Shown: piece after piece, positions 9,572-19,114 of the stretch | How positions within the stretch are numbered: the first letter of the stretch is position 1 | How the letters are laid out: every line of letters starts with the position of its first letter | Origin: Listeria swaminathanii | Lineage (GTDB): Bacteria > Bacillota > Bacilli > Lactobacillales > Listeriaceae | Assembly (NCBI RefSeq): GCF_014229645.1 | Contig: NZ_JAATOD010000001.1 | Coordinates: forward strand, 1,364,001-1,428,000 | DNA length: 64,000 bases | Direction: 5' to 3' | Position numbers and translations under genes: made by a program | Notes under the pieces: generated by a model | The model's input: the letters and a program-made list of their open reading frames with translations, nothing else | Told to the model about the DNA's origin: nothing | Databases searched by the model: none

Positions 9572-10372
9572 TTAAACTAAATTGGTTAATGCTTGTTCTA
9601 GCGAGCCATATGATTCGAGTTTAGAAATGTTTGATCCAACTTGAATCGTGCGCTGCGCAAAGCTTGGTTGCATGCCGGAAAGTATTGGTACTAAGCCGAT
9701 TAGTTTAAAAGATTGAATCATATCTTCCATGTGCTTCGTTGCAAAATCATCTTTTAACACCGCGCTAGAAAAATCGATAACAATCGTGTCTAAATTCAAC
9801 TTATCCGCAGACTCGACAGCTTTTTCTTTCATAAAGTAGCCTCTATCATCATCCAAACTGCCGACAATTGGCAAGACACCGATAGAATCAGTGATTGGAA
9901 TAATTCGCGTTGATAATTGAATGATTTCCTTTCGCTGAGCGGCAACTTGATTTCTATTTTCTTGCATAAAACCTTCTAACAGCTGTTGTTGAATCGATGC
10001 AAGAATATCTTTTATCTCTAACATAAAATGGATAATATCTGCATCTGTATAAAAAACGTCTTCTGTTTCTTTCCATTTGAGTAAGCTCGTGATGATAAAT
10101 TTATCAATTTCGCTCATATGTTGATGAATTTTTCTAATATCTGTTTTATCATTGAAGCGTCTTTTGCCAATGGTTTCGAAATCGCGTTCTTTTACATCAG
10201 TAATGACATCAATAATCATGCCGCATGACGCAGTACTTAGTGAACGAATAGATGCTTCATCCTCGCCACCACTAAGTCTTAATTTATATTCGTCCGTTTT
10301 AATATAATAATTTTCATAAAACATATTAACTAACATCGAACGACGCTCTATTAAAAATTGCTTAATCTGCAT
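9572..10372 (-). CDS. RsbR paralogue (STAS-domain stressosome protein)
   Basis: 266-residue protein with a variable N-terminal sensor half (residues 1-150, rich in helices, ending in a linker) and a C-terminal STAS domain (about 155-266: RIIPITDSIGVLPIVGSLDDDRG...VIDFSSAVLKDD...PILSGMQPSFAQ). This is the architecture of RsbR proteins, which form stressosomes with RsbS and release RsbT to activate sigma B. By my alignment from memory with B. subtilis RsbRA, the first phospho-threonine is Ser172 here and the second is Asp209. The ATG at 10372 has GGAG 6 bases upstream; an in-frame GTG at 10390 lacks a good site. It is the last gene of an operon with a YflT-domain protein and an SNF2 helicase. 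Confidence 0.85.
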   Translation of the reverse strand: MQIKQFLIERRSMLVNMFYENYYIKTDEYKLRLSGGEDEASIRSLSTASCGMIIDVITDVKERDFETIGKRRFNDKTDIRKIHQHMSEIDKFIITSLLKWKETEDVFYTDADIIHFMLEIKDILASIQQQLLEGFMQENRNQVAAQRKEIIQLSTRIIPITDSIGVLPIVGSLDDDRGYFMKEKAVESADKLNLDTIVIDFSSAVLKDDFATKHMEDMIQSFKLIGLVPILSGMQPSFAQRTIQVGSNISKLESYGSLEQALTNLV

Positions 10373-10395
10373 AAACTTCTCCTTTTTCACCGATA

Positions 10396-10818
10396 TTATC
10401 TCGCAAAAATTAAGATGTTTTCTGCATGTAGATTTTCAATCATTTTATTTACTTGTTCGTCTGTTAAGTCAAAGTCTTCTAGTAATTTTTTGACAGATTT
10501 ATCGTCTGTTTTGGAGAACCATTTGGCAAAAGGACCAGCTGCGTATAAAGCGCCGTATTTAGGATTGTAGGCTTGTGGAATAACAATAGCGCCACTTAGG
10601 GATTGCAGAATTCCAGAAATAATACCGAATGCTTCTTCGTTAACCGGACGTTCGATTTCGATGTTTTCTTGTTCTGCTAATGTTTCTAGGTTTTTGTTGT
10701 GTTTAGATTTAGCTAGAACGGAAATATCTTCTTTTTCATAGCCCTCACTTACTAATTTATCGATGATTTCCTCTGCTGCCGCGACATTTTGAACTGCGAA
10801 TACTTCCCACTTTTTCAT
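10396..10818 (-). CDS. YflT-domain general stress protein (GSP17M-like)
   Basis: 140-residue cytoplasmic protein. The N terminus (EVFAVQNVAAAEEIIDKLVSEGYEKEDISVLAK) matches the start of the B. subtilis general stress protein 17M / YflT family, a small domain with no known activity. A glycine-rich, weakly hydrophobic middle (AFGIISGILQSLSGAIVIP) follows, then an acidic helical C terminus. Its ATG overlaps the TAA of the helicase gene by one base (TAATG), so translation is likely coupled. Homologues are often sigma B dependent; here it is read from the helicase promoter, and no sigma B promoter is seen directly upstream. Confidence 0.8.
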   Translation of the reverse strand: MKKWEVFAVQNVAAAEEIIDKLVSEGYEKEDISVLAKSKHNKNLETLAEQENIEIERPVNEEAFGIISGILQSLSGAIVIPQAYNPKYGALYAAGPFAKWFSKTDDKSVKKLLEDFDLTDEQVNKMIENLHAENILIFAR

Positions 10819-13800
10819 TATTTGTCATCCCTTCCATTATCCAATTGTAATATTTGTTTAATTTCTTCTGTGCTTAATTTTCCTAGCATTTGTTCCCCTG
10901 GCTGGATAAGTTCATCCACTAGCGCTTGTTTTTTCTTTTGTAAATCAAAAATTCGTTCTTCAATCGTTCCCTTCGTAATCATCCGAAACACTTGGACGAC
11001 ACGTTTTTGACCGATTCGGTGGGCACGTCCGGTAGCTTGTTCTTCAACAGCCGGATTCCACCATAAGTCATATAAAATCACGGTATCTGCCCCAACAAGA
11101 TTGAGTCCAGTTCCGCCAGCTTTTAGAGAGATTAAGAAAATGTCGTTCTCTCCTTCGTTAAAAGCGTTAACCATATCTAGTCTTGTTTTCGCAGGTGTTT
11201 TGCCGTCCATATAGAAAAGCGTTTGCCCTTCTTCTTCTAATTTCCGGCGAATAATCGCAAGCATACCCGTGAATTGGGAGAAAATCAGAATCCGTTTACC
11301 GTTTTCTCTTGCTGTCTGTATTGTATCAAATAACTGTAGTAATTTACCAGATTCACCTTGATAATTTTCCACAAATAAGCTCGGGTCACAACAAATTTGG
11401 CGTAAACGGGTTAATCCCGCCAGTAATTTGATTCGTTCTTCCCCGGCATTACCATTACTCGCTTCCAAATCAGCTTGAATTTTTTCTAAATAAGCTAGGT
11501 AAATTGTTTTTTGTTCATCGGTCAATTCAGAATACAGGTTTGTTTCGATTTTGTCTGGTAGTTCTTTTACTACGTCTTGTTTTAGTCTGCGTAACAAGAA
11601 CGGACGAATCATTTTGGCGATATTGTCGTAAGGAATTTCTTTGAATTTACGTAACGATGGGAAAAATCCTGGCATTAATGTTTGGAAAATTGCCCATAGT
11701 TCATCGATGCTATTTTCAAGTGGCGTTCCACTGAGTGCAAAAACATGGTTGCGTTTCAGGGCGCGCACTGCCTGTGATGCTTTCGTGTGGTAGTTCTTAA
11801 TGGCTTGCGATTCGTCGATGATAACGCTCGAAAAAGCGACATCTGCAAAATTCACGATATCTTGGCGTAATGATGGATACGATATTAAATAAACGTGGCC
11901 TCGCTTCATCTCTTCCATTTCCGCCATACGGGATTGTTTCGTTCCATGTAAAACGGTCACTGGAATCGCTGGCGCAAATTTCTCTAGTTCGCTTTGCCAG
12001 TTATAAAGCAGTGAAGCTGGCGTAATAATTAAGACAGGTTTTAAGTTCGGATTATCTTCTAATTCCGATGCCAGGAAACTAATCGTTTGCACGGTTTTCC
12101 CAAGCCCCATATCATCCGCCAAAATGCCACCTAGATTATATTTCGCGAGTGATTTCATCCATTCAAAACCAGTTAGTTGATAATCACGCAACTCTGCATT
12201 TAAATTTTTTGGCAAAGTAAAATTGTCTTCTGATTGAGTTGTGATATCTGTTAGCAATTCCCGGAAAGAGCGGCTGAATTTATGATGCTCGTCTTGAGTC
12301 CCCGCTCCTAAAATATCATAAATTTGCATACCACGATAAAGCGGCACTTGCATATTCGCTTGGACATCTTTTTTACGTACTTCGAGCATTTGTAGTACGT
12401 CTTCCATTTGCTTATAGTTTTCTGATTCGAGTGATAGGAACCGACCACTTTTAAGGCGATGATAGCTCCGTTTTTCTCGCAAGGATTCAAGGACACTTTG
12501 GACCTCTTCTTCTGGAATGCCTTTGAAATCAAATGATACAGAAAGATAATCGTTATCGCTTGAAACATCAAGTGTTGTCACTGGGCGGACGTTCTCTTCT
12601 ACCATTTCTTCTAGGCCGTCTTCCATATAAATCTCTGCGTACTCGGCAAGTTTTGGAATGGTGCGATAGTAAAATTGATAGAGATCTTTTTCTTGTTTAT
12701 TGACTACCATTTTTGTTCCGGAAAAATGAACGGCTGCGCTTTCGATAATGTTCATCACCCGGGCTTCTTTTTCGACATCGCGAATCATGATTTTTTCGTT
12801 TTCTTCTTCGGTTGTCGCAAACGGATCAAATAATTGATTGCCATAGTGATATTCTAGGCGCAACGTATGCTCGCCGTATTCGAGTGCAATAAATAATTTG
12901 CAATCAAGTGGTTGCTGCGTAATCCGGTCCTCAATCGAGTCATCCAGTTTTAATTTCCCGCTTTTCTGTAAAGCTGGTAAAACGTAGGAAATAACTTCAC
13001 TTAATTGAGATTCTGTAAATTGCACCACTTCATTTTTCGTCACTTTATGAAATTCGATTAACGGTTTTAACGATTCCCACACTTCTTTTGCAGGAATGAA
13101 AAAAGTTCCGTCAAAAAACAGTAATTGATAAGCTTCAAAAAAGATTGCTTGTTGCAAGTCATCCAATTCTAGTTGGTATTTGTCATCGGCGCTTTTTTTG
13201 AGTTCAAAAATGAAATCAAGGTTGTCATGACGGACGTTGATACCGCGGTATTTAATATCTTCCACGCGTTCTTTCATAATAATGCAAGTCGTATCGCGTT
13301 CAGTGAGAAGTTCTAATAACTCGCTCGCCATGCTCGGTGGAATGGTGAGGTTTTTCTCTTCCGCGTAAGATTTGGACCAATAGAAAGAATCTGTATCATA
13401 CATTTTGGCAATTTCACTGATTTGCAGCAGTTTATCAAGAATTTGTTTGTCTTCTTCGGCAAAGAAATGCTCATTTGGATCATAAGCGAAATTCTTGGTA
13501 AATACGAGCCACTGGCGATCGCGAATTGCGGCTAAAAATGTATTCATGTTTTTGACAACATAGGTCCGGTCAGTCCCTACTTTCACTTCAATCGTCATAA
13601 TATAACTCGCATCATCTGGTTTTAAGCGAATAATATATTGAGTTTGAAGTGGCGTTTTATTCGTATTGTCGTCTTCCACTTCAAATTGTTGCGCCATATT
13701 TTGTTGAAAAAGGGAAAGAAGTGTATTTGATTCTTGCGTGAGAATGCGATTTTTAAAATCTTGTTTGGCCGCTTTCTGCTTTTCTTTTTCCATTTTCAAA

Positions 13801-14036
13801 TGAGTTGCGTAGATATGTTTACAAATAGCATTCAATTGAAAATCGGCGCAACTACACGCATAATTTTCATTGCCAGCATCTTCCACGACATTTTGATCAA
13901 TAAAATACGTTGAAAAATGGTCTGAGGCATCCTTTTCACGAAACTGAATAATTTCTCCGTCTTCCATCAGTTTCTTTCCAGCCTGCTTCACACTATATGG
14001 AATCATTTTATTTTGAATTGCTGTAAAGTGCTCCAT
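10818..14036 (-). CDS. SWIM zinc-finger SNF2-family helicase-like ATPase
   Basis: 1072-residue protein of the bacterial SNF2 family (RapA/HepA relatives), double-stranded DNA translocases of uncertain cellular role. A SWIM zinc finger (Cys61, Cys63, Cys72, His74) sits at the N terminus. A long middle domain follows. The motor is at about residues 620-1060: Walker A ADDMGLGKT, motif II DESQ (in place of the commoner DEAH/DEGH), motif III ALSGTPLENS, motif V SLKAGGTGLNL and motif VI ATGRAHRIGQ. It is the first gene of a three-gene operon, behind a good sigma A promoter. Confidence 0.93.
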   Translation of the reverse strand: MEHFTAIQNKMIPYSVKQAGKKLMEDGEIIQFREKDASDHFSTYFIDQNVVEDAGNENYACSCADFQLNAICKHIYATHLKMEKEKQKAAKQDFKNRILTQESNTLLSLFQQNMAQQFEVEDDNTNKTPLQTQYIIRLKPDDASYIMTIEVKVGTDRTYVVKNMNTFLAAIRDRQWLVFTKNFAYDPNEHFFAEEDKQILDKLLQISEIAKMYDTDSFYWSKSYAEEKNLTIPPSMASELLELLTERDTTCIIMKERVEDIKYRGINVRHDNLDFIFELKKSADDKYQLELDDLQQAIFFEAYQLLFFDGTFFIPAKEVWESLKPLIEFHKVTKNEVVQFTESQLSEVISYVLPALQKSGKLKLDDSIEDRITQQPLDCKLFIALEYGEHTLRLEYHYGNQLFDPFATTEEENEKIMIRDVEKEARVMNIIESAAVHFSGTKMVVNKQEKDLYQFYYRTIPKLAEYAEIYMEDGLEEMVEENVRPVTTLDVSSDNDYLSVSFDFKGIPEEEVQSVLESLREKRSYHRLKSGRFLSLESENYKQMEDVLQMLEVRKKDVQANMQVPLYRGMQIYDILGAGTQDEHHKFSRSFRELLTDITTQSEDNFTLPKNLNAELRDYQLTGFEWMKSLAKYNLGGILADDMGLGKTVQTISFLASELEDNPNLKPVLIITPASLLYNWQSELEKFAPAIPVTVLHGTKQSRMAEMEEMKRGHVYLISYPSLRQDIVNFADVAFSSVIIDESQAIKNYHTKASQAVRALKRNHVFALSGTPLENSIDELWAIFQTLMPGFFPSLRKFKEIPYDNIAKMIRPFLLRRLKQDVVKELPDKIETNLYSELTDEQKTIYLAYLEKIQADLEASNGNAGEERIKLLAGLTRLRQICCDPSLFVENYQGESGKLLQLFDTIQTARENGKRILIFSQFTGMLAIIRRKLEEEGQTLFYMDGKTPAKTRLDMVNAFNEGENDIFLISLKAGGTGLNLVGADTVILYDLWWNPAVEEQATGRAHRIGQKRVVQVFRMITKGTIEERIFDLQKKKQALVDELIQPGEQMLGKLSTEEIKQILQLDNGRDDK

Positions 14037-14078
14037 TACTTTCTTCCTCCCAAAAACCGTCCATTACTCTAAACTACT

Positions 14079-14107
14079 ATTATATAGGAAAAGACGAGGG
14101 ACGGCAA
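14079..14107 (-). promoter_or_regulatory. Sigma A promoter of the SNF2 helicase operon
   Basis: -35 TTGCCG (14102-14107), a 17-base spacer and -10 TATAAT (14079-14084), about 43 bases upstream of the helicase ATG. Confidence 0.75.
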
Positions 14108-14120
14108 CGCATGCGGTCTT

Positions 14121-17100
14121 TTAGCTACTAGCAGTGATAAATTTAGTGGTACTTCCGTGATTTGTCGCCGTTACTTCAAGCCTTGCTGAAATTCGTTCTT
14201 TTAGTTCTGGCACATGGGAAATAATCCCAACTAGGCGACCATTCTCTTGTGTTTCGAGTAAACATTCTACTGCGGCTTCGAGTGATTCTGGGTCTAGTGT
14301 GCCGAAACCTTCATCAATAAACATCGTCTCCAGAGAAATCCCACCCGCCATTTCTTGGACAACTTCGGCGAGCGATAAAGCAAGCGCTAGGGACGTTTTA
14401 AAGCTTTCTCCACCAGAAAGTGTTTTTACGTGGCGCGTCAATCCGGTGTATTCGTCAAAAACTTCAAGCTCTAAGCCACTTTGGACGTTACCTTTTGCTT
14501 TTTCCATTTTTCGTTGGAGTTCGAAACGGCCACTTGTCATTTTCGCTAAACGGTGGTTCGCTCGGTGGATGATGGTGTCTAGGAACATCGCTAAAATGTA
14601 TCGTTCAAAGGTTAGACGGCGGGCGTTTTTCCCGCGTGCTGCATCTGCAAGTAAGCCAATATCCGCATAGTTTTCTTCCGCTTTTTCAACTGCCTGGATA
14701 CTGTTTTGGTAGTTTTCGACGAGTTCTTGGCGTTTTGTCACCAATTCGCGTTGTTTGATGGTGTTTTCTTCTGATTGGCTGAGTTGTTGTTGTTTTTCTT
14801 GCATGATAAATTCGAGTTGTTCGATATTTGGTTTTTGTTTATCTTTAAGTTTCTTCGTTAAATCTGCTTGACGCGACATGGCTAAATGGCGTTTTCGCTC
14901 AAAATCTGCCAGTTGTTCTTCTTGGCTTTTTAGTTCTTCGGCGGACATTAATGCTTGTTTATAGGCATCATATGACAGAAAATCATTTTGCTTCATCGCA
15001 GCTTTAAAGATTTCGCGCTGTTCTTGTAATGCTTCTCGCGCACCTAAAGTGGTTTTTTGTGCGGATTGCAGCGTTGATTCTAGTTGAGTTGTAGCTTTTT
15101 CAGCTTGTCTGAATGCTGCATCGACACGCTCAGCTTGTTCAATATGTGTTTGAATGCTGCTGTTTAGTTCGTTTTTCTTACGTTCAAAAATGGCTTTATC
15201 CCGCAACTCAGCTGGGATAGATTGTTCTAAATAACTTAATTTCCCGGCAGCTAGTTGGACTTGCTGATGTAAGTTTTCTACTTGCACAGCAATATTATTT
15301 TTTTCTGTTTCTGCTTTATTTTGGTTGTTTTTTAATGTTTCCAGTGTTGTTTGGATGGTTTCTTTTTGTGCTATCTTGGTTTGTAGCATTTCTATTTGTT
15401 CTGTTAGATTTTTTGCTAATTGGGTGTTTTCAGCTAATGTTTGTTCGACTTCAGCTAAGCTTATTTCTGCAATATCTGCCCATTCATTTAGTTGCCATTC
15501 GAGCTGGCTGATGGATTTTTCGGTTGAATCAATCGCTAATTGTTTTTCACGTAGCTTTGCGCTAGCTGCTTCGAGTGTTTCAAGATTTGCGGCTTCTCCA
15601 AATTCCGCGAGCTCTGGGTGTGATACGGAACCACAGACAGGACAAGCATCGCCATCATGCAAATGGGTCGCAAGTAAGGCAGCTTGTTCTTGTTGTCGTT
15701 TTGTTTCTTCTTGTTTGATCGTTGCTTCTATTGCGTCCTTTTCCGTTAACAGCTGGGCTAGCGTTTGTTCTTCTACTTGCTTCTGCTTATCCCAGGCAGC
15801 CATTTTCATACGCTTATTAACCAATTCTTGATTTTTTTCGATGCTTGTTTCGATAGTTGTTCGCTCATTAATTGCTTCTAAATTGGCGATTTCTGCTTGA
15901 TTTACTTCTGCTAACTTCGCTTCCATCACCTGCATTTCTGCAATGATTTCTTGCTCACTTTTCACTACTTTTTCTAAATGACTAGTTGCTTCTTTCCAGT
16001 CCAATTCGGCGCGTCTTTTTTGGATAGTCACCGCTTCTAATTCAATAATTTTCGGTTCCATTTCTTCCAGTTGAAACAGTGTGCGTTTATTTGTTTCTAG
16101 TTCAGCTTCTTTTTCTGCCAGTATTTCCTTTTGTTGTTTCGCATGTATAAATTGGCCCGATACCCGTTCTACCTCGATTGCCAATTGTTTTTCCGCTGTT
16201 TCTGCTGATTCCAATTGTTCTTTCAAACGAATACAAAGTGCATCTTGAGAACGTAAATTGCTCGCTCTTTTAGCAGCTTCCATGCGCACTTCTATCGCTT
16301 GATAAAAATCTTTTTCCGCTTCTAGTTTGGCTACTTCTTTTGTATAAACATCTAGATTTTGCCAATCAAGCAGTTGTTCTTTTGCAAGTGTGACTTTTTC
16401 GACAGCCTCACTTGTTTGTTTGCGAATAACGCTTAGTTCCGTCTCTAATTCCACTAACGTCGCTTGTTCTTGCTGTATTGCTTCCGCCTGCAAAACACTG
16501 ATTTCACTAGTCGTTTTCCCAGCCACCTCAACTCCCGGTAAACTAAGTTCCGCAAGCTCTGCCACTTTTTTGCGCGCTTCTACAACTAAAACCTCTGCTT
16601 CTTTTTGTTTTTCCCATAGTAAATTTTCGACTTTTTCATAGTAAACGGTATGCGCTAATCGTTGCAAAATCACTTCTTTTTCTTTACTATCCGATACGAG
16701 TAATTCTCTAAATTCACCTTGTGGAATCATCAAAATCTGTCTAAATTGATCCACATTAAGTTGAATTAATTCTTCCATTTTTGTATTCACATCGCGAACC
16801 GAACTCGCAAGTAGCTTCATTTCGTCGCCAATCAACTCATACAATTCCGCTTTTTGCGGCGAAGTGGTCGTTCCATTCCCGCGTTGTTTCGCAATTTCTT
16901 GTTGCGGAATCCGGCTAATTTGATAAATTTTTTCTTTCAATCTAAAAACTAGCGTTACTTCGGTTACCTCTTTATCGGTCGCAAAATGACTACGCATCGA
17001 AAAACTTTCCCGATCAAACGTATTCGCTTTTCCAAAAATCGCAAAACTAATCGCATCAAAAATAGTTGATTTTCCCGCGCCTGTTTTACCAGAAATCACA

Positions 17101-17192
17101 AAAATTTGTTCCGTTCCCAGTTTTTCAAAGTCGATTACTTCTTTTTTTGCATAGGCTCCAAAAGCTTGCATCGTTAATTTAATCGGTCTCAT
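14121..17192 (-). CDS. sbcC: Exonuclease subunit SbcC
   Basis: 1023-residue SMC/Rad50-type ATPase. With SbcD it cuts hairpins and processes protein-blocked or broken DNA ends. Walker A SGKTGAGKST is near residue 35. Two long coiled-coil arms flank the zinc hook CPVCGS near residue 515. The C-terminal half carries the signature KTLSGGESFKTSLALAL and Walker B FIDEGFGTLDPESLE. Its ATG overlaps the sbcD stop codon by 4 bases. Length is normal for Gram-positive SbcC. No terminator is evident between it and the divergently placed helicase promoter. Confidence 0.97.
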   Translation of the reverse strand: MRPIKLTMQAFGAYAKKEVIDFEKLGTEQIFVISGKTGAGKSTIFDAISFAIFGKANTFDRESFSMRSHFATDKEVTEVTLVFRLKEKIYQISRIPQQEIAKQRGNGTTTSPQKAELYELIGDEMKLLASSVRDVNTKMEELIQLNVDQFRQILMIPQGEFRELLVSDSKEKEVILQRLAHTVYYEKVENLLWEKQKEAEVLVVEARKKVAELAELSLPGVEVAGKTTSEISVLQAEAIQQEQATLVELETELSVIRKQTSEAVEKVTLAKEQLLDWQNLDVYTKEVAKLEAEKDFYQAIEVRMEAAKRASNLRSQDALCIRLKEQLESAETAEKQLAIEVERVSGQFIHAKQQKEILAEKEAELETNKRTLFQLEEMEPKIIELEAVTIQKRRAELDWKEATSHLEKVVKSEQEIIAEMQVMEAKLAEVNQAEIANLEAINERTTIETSIEKNQELVNKRMKMAAWDKQKQVEEQTLAQLLTEKDAIEATIKQEETKRQQEQAALLATHLHDGDACPVCGSVSHPELAEFGEAANLETLEAASAKLREKQLAIDSTEKSISQLEWQLNEWADIAEISLAEVEQTLAENTQLAKNLTEQIEMLQTKIAQKETIQTTLETLKNNQNKAETEKNNIAVQVENLHQQVQLAAGKLSYLEQSIPAELRDKAIFERKKNELNSSIQTHIEQAERVDAAFRQAEKATTQLESTLQSAQKTTLGAREALQEQREIFKAAMKQNDFLSYDAYKQALMSAEELKSQEEQLADFERKRHLAMSRQADLTKKLKDKQKPNIEQLEFIMQEKQQQLSQSEENTIKQRELVTKRQELVENYQNSIQAVEKAEENYADIGLLADAARGKNARRLTFERYILAMFLDTIIHRANHRLAKMTSGRFELQRKMEKAKGNVQSGLELEVFDEYTGLTRHVKTLSGGESFKTSLALALSLAEVVQEMAGGISLETMFIDEGFGTLDPESLEAAVECLLETQENGRLVGIISHVPELKERISARLEVTATNHGSTTKFITASS

Positions 17193-18313
17193 TCAGCATC
17201 CTCCTTCCTTGCTTGTTCGAAAACATCCGCTAACTTTTGTTTTTGGGTTTCCGTTAATTCTGTTCCATTTACATGTTCAAAAAATTGCCCAAATAGCTCC
17301 AAATCATCTTTTTTCATAATTTCTTCAAAGCTATCTTGCGTTTCTTTTAAGGTCTGTTTTTTACGTTCTAAATGTAAAATGTTTGGATAAAATTGGCGCA
17401 GTTTCCCCATTGGATCAATCAAAGCACCTTCATCCATTAAATTAACTTGGAAGAAATCATTGGGATTTTCTACTAAGTTTTCCGTCAGTTCCGCGAGGGT
17501 TCCAGAAATAATCCGCATATCATGTTTTGGTGTTAGAAAGCGTTCTGTCACACTAACTAGCTCTTTGCCTTCCATTTCCACAATCCGGACGCTTTTATGA
17601 TCATTTGCTTCTGAAAAAGAATATTTCAAAGGCGAACCACTGTAAAAAATAGATGGATGGCGAATCGCATGCGGGTGGTGCAAATGACCAAGCGCGGTAT
17701 AAGTAAAACCGTCAAAACAATTTGTCGAAACTCGATCGACATTCCCAATCGCCAGTTGGCGCTCGGAATCACTCGGAATTCCGCCAGAAACGAACGCATG
17801 TCCAACCAAAATCTGCGCCTTACTTGGATCCCATTTAGAACGAATTTGTTTCGTCACGGCTTGCATAGCGTCTTCAAAACTACGAATGGAATTATCCGCA
17901 AAAACCTCCCGAATAATCGCTGGTTCATGATATGGTACAAGCCATACTTCCGCATCCATAAAAGGAATTCCTTCAAACTCCGAAGTACATTTCCCTTTCA
18001 TATATAACTTGCTACTTTCATACCACTGGCTACCAAACGCCAGTCGCTCAGCACTATCATGGTTCCCGCTAATCGCAAAAATCGGAATACCAAGTTCGAC
18101 ATTCCATTTCACTAAAATATCATTTAATACTTTCACCGCATCAGCAGGCGGCACAGCGCGGTCATATAAGTCCCCTGCCAAAATAAGTGCATCTACTTGC
18201 TCTTCCTCGGCAATCTTCGTTATTTGCGCCAAAATGTACTTTTGTTCCGCAAGCATCGACATGCCAGATACAATTTTCCCTAAATGCAAATCGGCTGTAT
18301 GTAAAAATTTCAT
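17189..18313 (-). CDS. sbcD: Exonuclease subunit SbcD
   Basis: 374-residue Mre11-type nuclease that partners SbcC. The metal-binding phosphoesterase motifs are in order: HTADLHLG, ILAGDLYDRA, AISGNHDSAERL, VGHAFVSGG and TALGHLHHPH. The ATG at 18313 starts the protein directly at MKFLHTADLH, the normal family N terminus, with AGAGG 7-11 bases upstream; the open frame runs 19 codons further through the promoter region and is not used. sbcD is the first gene of the sbcDC operon. Confidence 0.96.
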   Translation of the reverse strand: MKFLHTADLHLGKIVSGMSMLAEQKYILAQITKIAEEEQVDALILAGDLYDRAVPPADAVKVLNDILVKWNVELGIPIFAISGNHDSAERLAFGSQWYESSKLYMKGKCTSEFEGIPFMDAEVWLVPYHEPAIIREVFADNSIRSFEDAMQAVTKQIRSKWDPSKAQILVGHAFVSGGIPSDSERQLAIGNVDRVSTNCFDGFTYTALGHLHHPHAIRHPSIFYSGSPLKYSFSEANDHKSVRIVEMEGKELVSVTERFLTPKHDMRIISGTLAELTENLVENPNDFFQVNLMDEGALIDPMGKLRQFYPNILHLERKKQTLKETQDSFEEIMKKDDLELFGQFFEHVNGTELTETQKQKLADVFEQARKEDAE

Positions 18314-18342
18314 TGGTTTCCTCTTTTCTTTTTCCCGGAGAT

Positions 18343-18370
18343 TATTTATTTTTAATGCAAAACTCGTCAA
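18343..18370 (-). promoter_or_regulatory. Probable sbcDC promoter
   Basis: -35 TTGACG (18365-18370), a 16-base spacer and -10 TAAATA (18343-18348), 30 bases upstream of the sbcD ATG. It faces away from plsC, with which it shares the intergenic region. Confidence 0.5.
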
Positions 18371-18428
18371 TTTTAAGTATACTAGATATAGTTTAAAAAA
18401 ATAACTAGCAATACTGGGAGTGAAGAAG

Positions 18429-19037
18429 TTGTTTTATCATTTCGCAAAAAACCTCGTTCATTTTATTTTAATTATTATTGGTGGACGATTTCAAGTACAA
18501 AACAAAGACAAAATCATTGAAGCACCTTATGTGGTTGTTTCCACGCATACGTCATGGATTGAAATTCTATACCTCGGTTTCGCCCTATCGCCAACACCAG
18601 TGCATTATATGGCCAAACAAGAGCTATTCAAAGGTAAATTCCTTAACTGGCTAATGACACACCTTAACGCCTTTCCAGTCAACCGTGATAACCCGGGACC
18701 AAGCGCCATTAAAGCGCCAATCCGGATGCTAAAAGCTGGCAAAGTAGTTGGGATTTTCCCGAGTGGTACACGAAAAACAACCAACCTTCATTTAAAACGC
18801 GGTGCTGTAACAATCGCTCATAAAGCAAAAGTTCCTATGCTACCCGCTGTTTATGATGGACCAAAAACATTTGGAGAAATTTTAAAACGTAAAAAGATTA
18901 TTATTCGTTTTGGCGATCCAGTACTATTCAATGATACCGAACTTGACCAAAAAGAGCTACTAGAAGTTAAATCTCAAGAACTAATGAACACTTTCGAACA
19001 GCTTCAAAACGAAATTAATCAAACAAAAAACAAATAA
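18429..19037 (+). CDS. plsC: 1-acyl-sn-glycerol-3-phosphate acyltransferase
   Basis: 202-residue membrane-associated enzyme that adds the second acyl chain to make phosphatidic acid. It shows the PlsC blocks HYMAKQELFKG, NAFPVNRDNPGP and VVGIFPSGTR. In the first block the usual HX4D is HTSWIE (His40, Glu45), a conservative Asp-to-Glu change. I chose the TTG at 18429 because GGGAG (18416-18420) is 8 bases upstream and the protein then begins MFYHFAKNLVHF, matching B. subtilis PlsC; a GTG at 18420 would overlap the ribosome binding site. A terminator follows. Confidence 0.9.
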   Translation: MFYHFAKNLVHFILIIIGGRFQVQNKDKIIEAPYVVVSTHTSWIEILYLGFALSPTPVHYMAKQELFKGKFLNWLMTHLNAFPVNRDNPGPSAIKAPIRMLKAGKVVGIFPSGTRKTTNLHLKRGAVTIAHKAKVPMLPAVYDGPKTFGEILKRKKIIIRFGDPVLFNDTELDQKELLEVKSQELMNTFEQLQNEINQTKNK

Positions 19038-19041
19038 AAAA

Positions 19042-19114
19042 AGACAGTTTCTTTTTAGAAACTGTCTCAGACTGTAAGGAAAGTAAAATTTATTTTCTTT
19101 ACAGTCTTTTTTTT
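19042..19114. terminator. Two back-to-back terminators between plsC and the DUF4259 gene
   Basis: Hairpin 19042-19067 (11-bp perfect stem) is followed by a T run only on the minus strand and should end the DUF4259 gene. Hairpin 19069-19107 (14 bp, one mismatch) is followed by eight T residues on the plus strand and should end plsC. The second hairpin overlaps the last codons of the DUF4259 gene. Confidence 0.8.

Noticed and set aside
12308..12571. 87-codon frame inside the SNF2 helicase gene
   Set aside because: Same-strand shadow in another frame, with no ribosome binding site or similarity.
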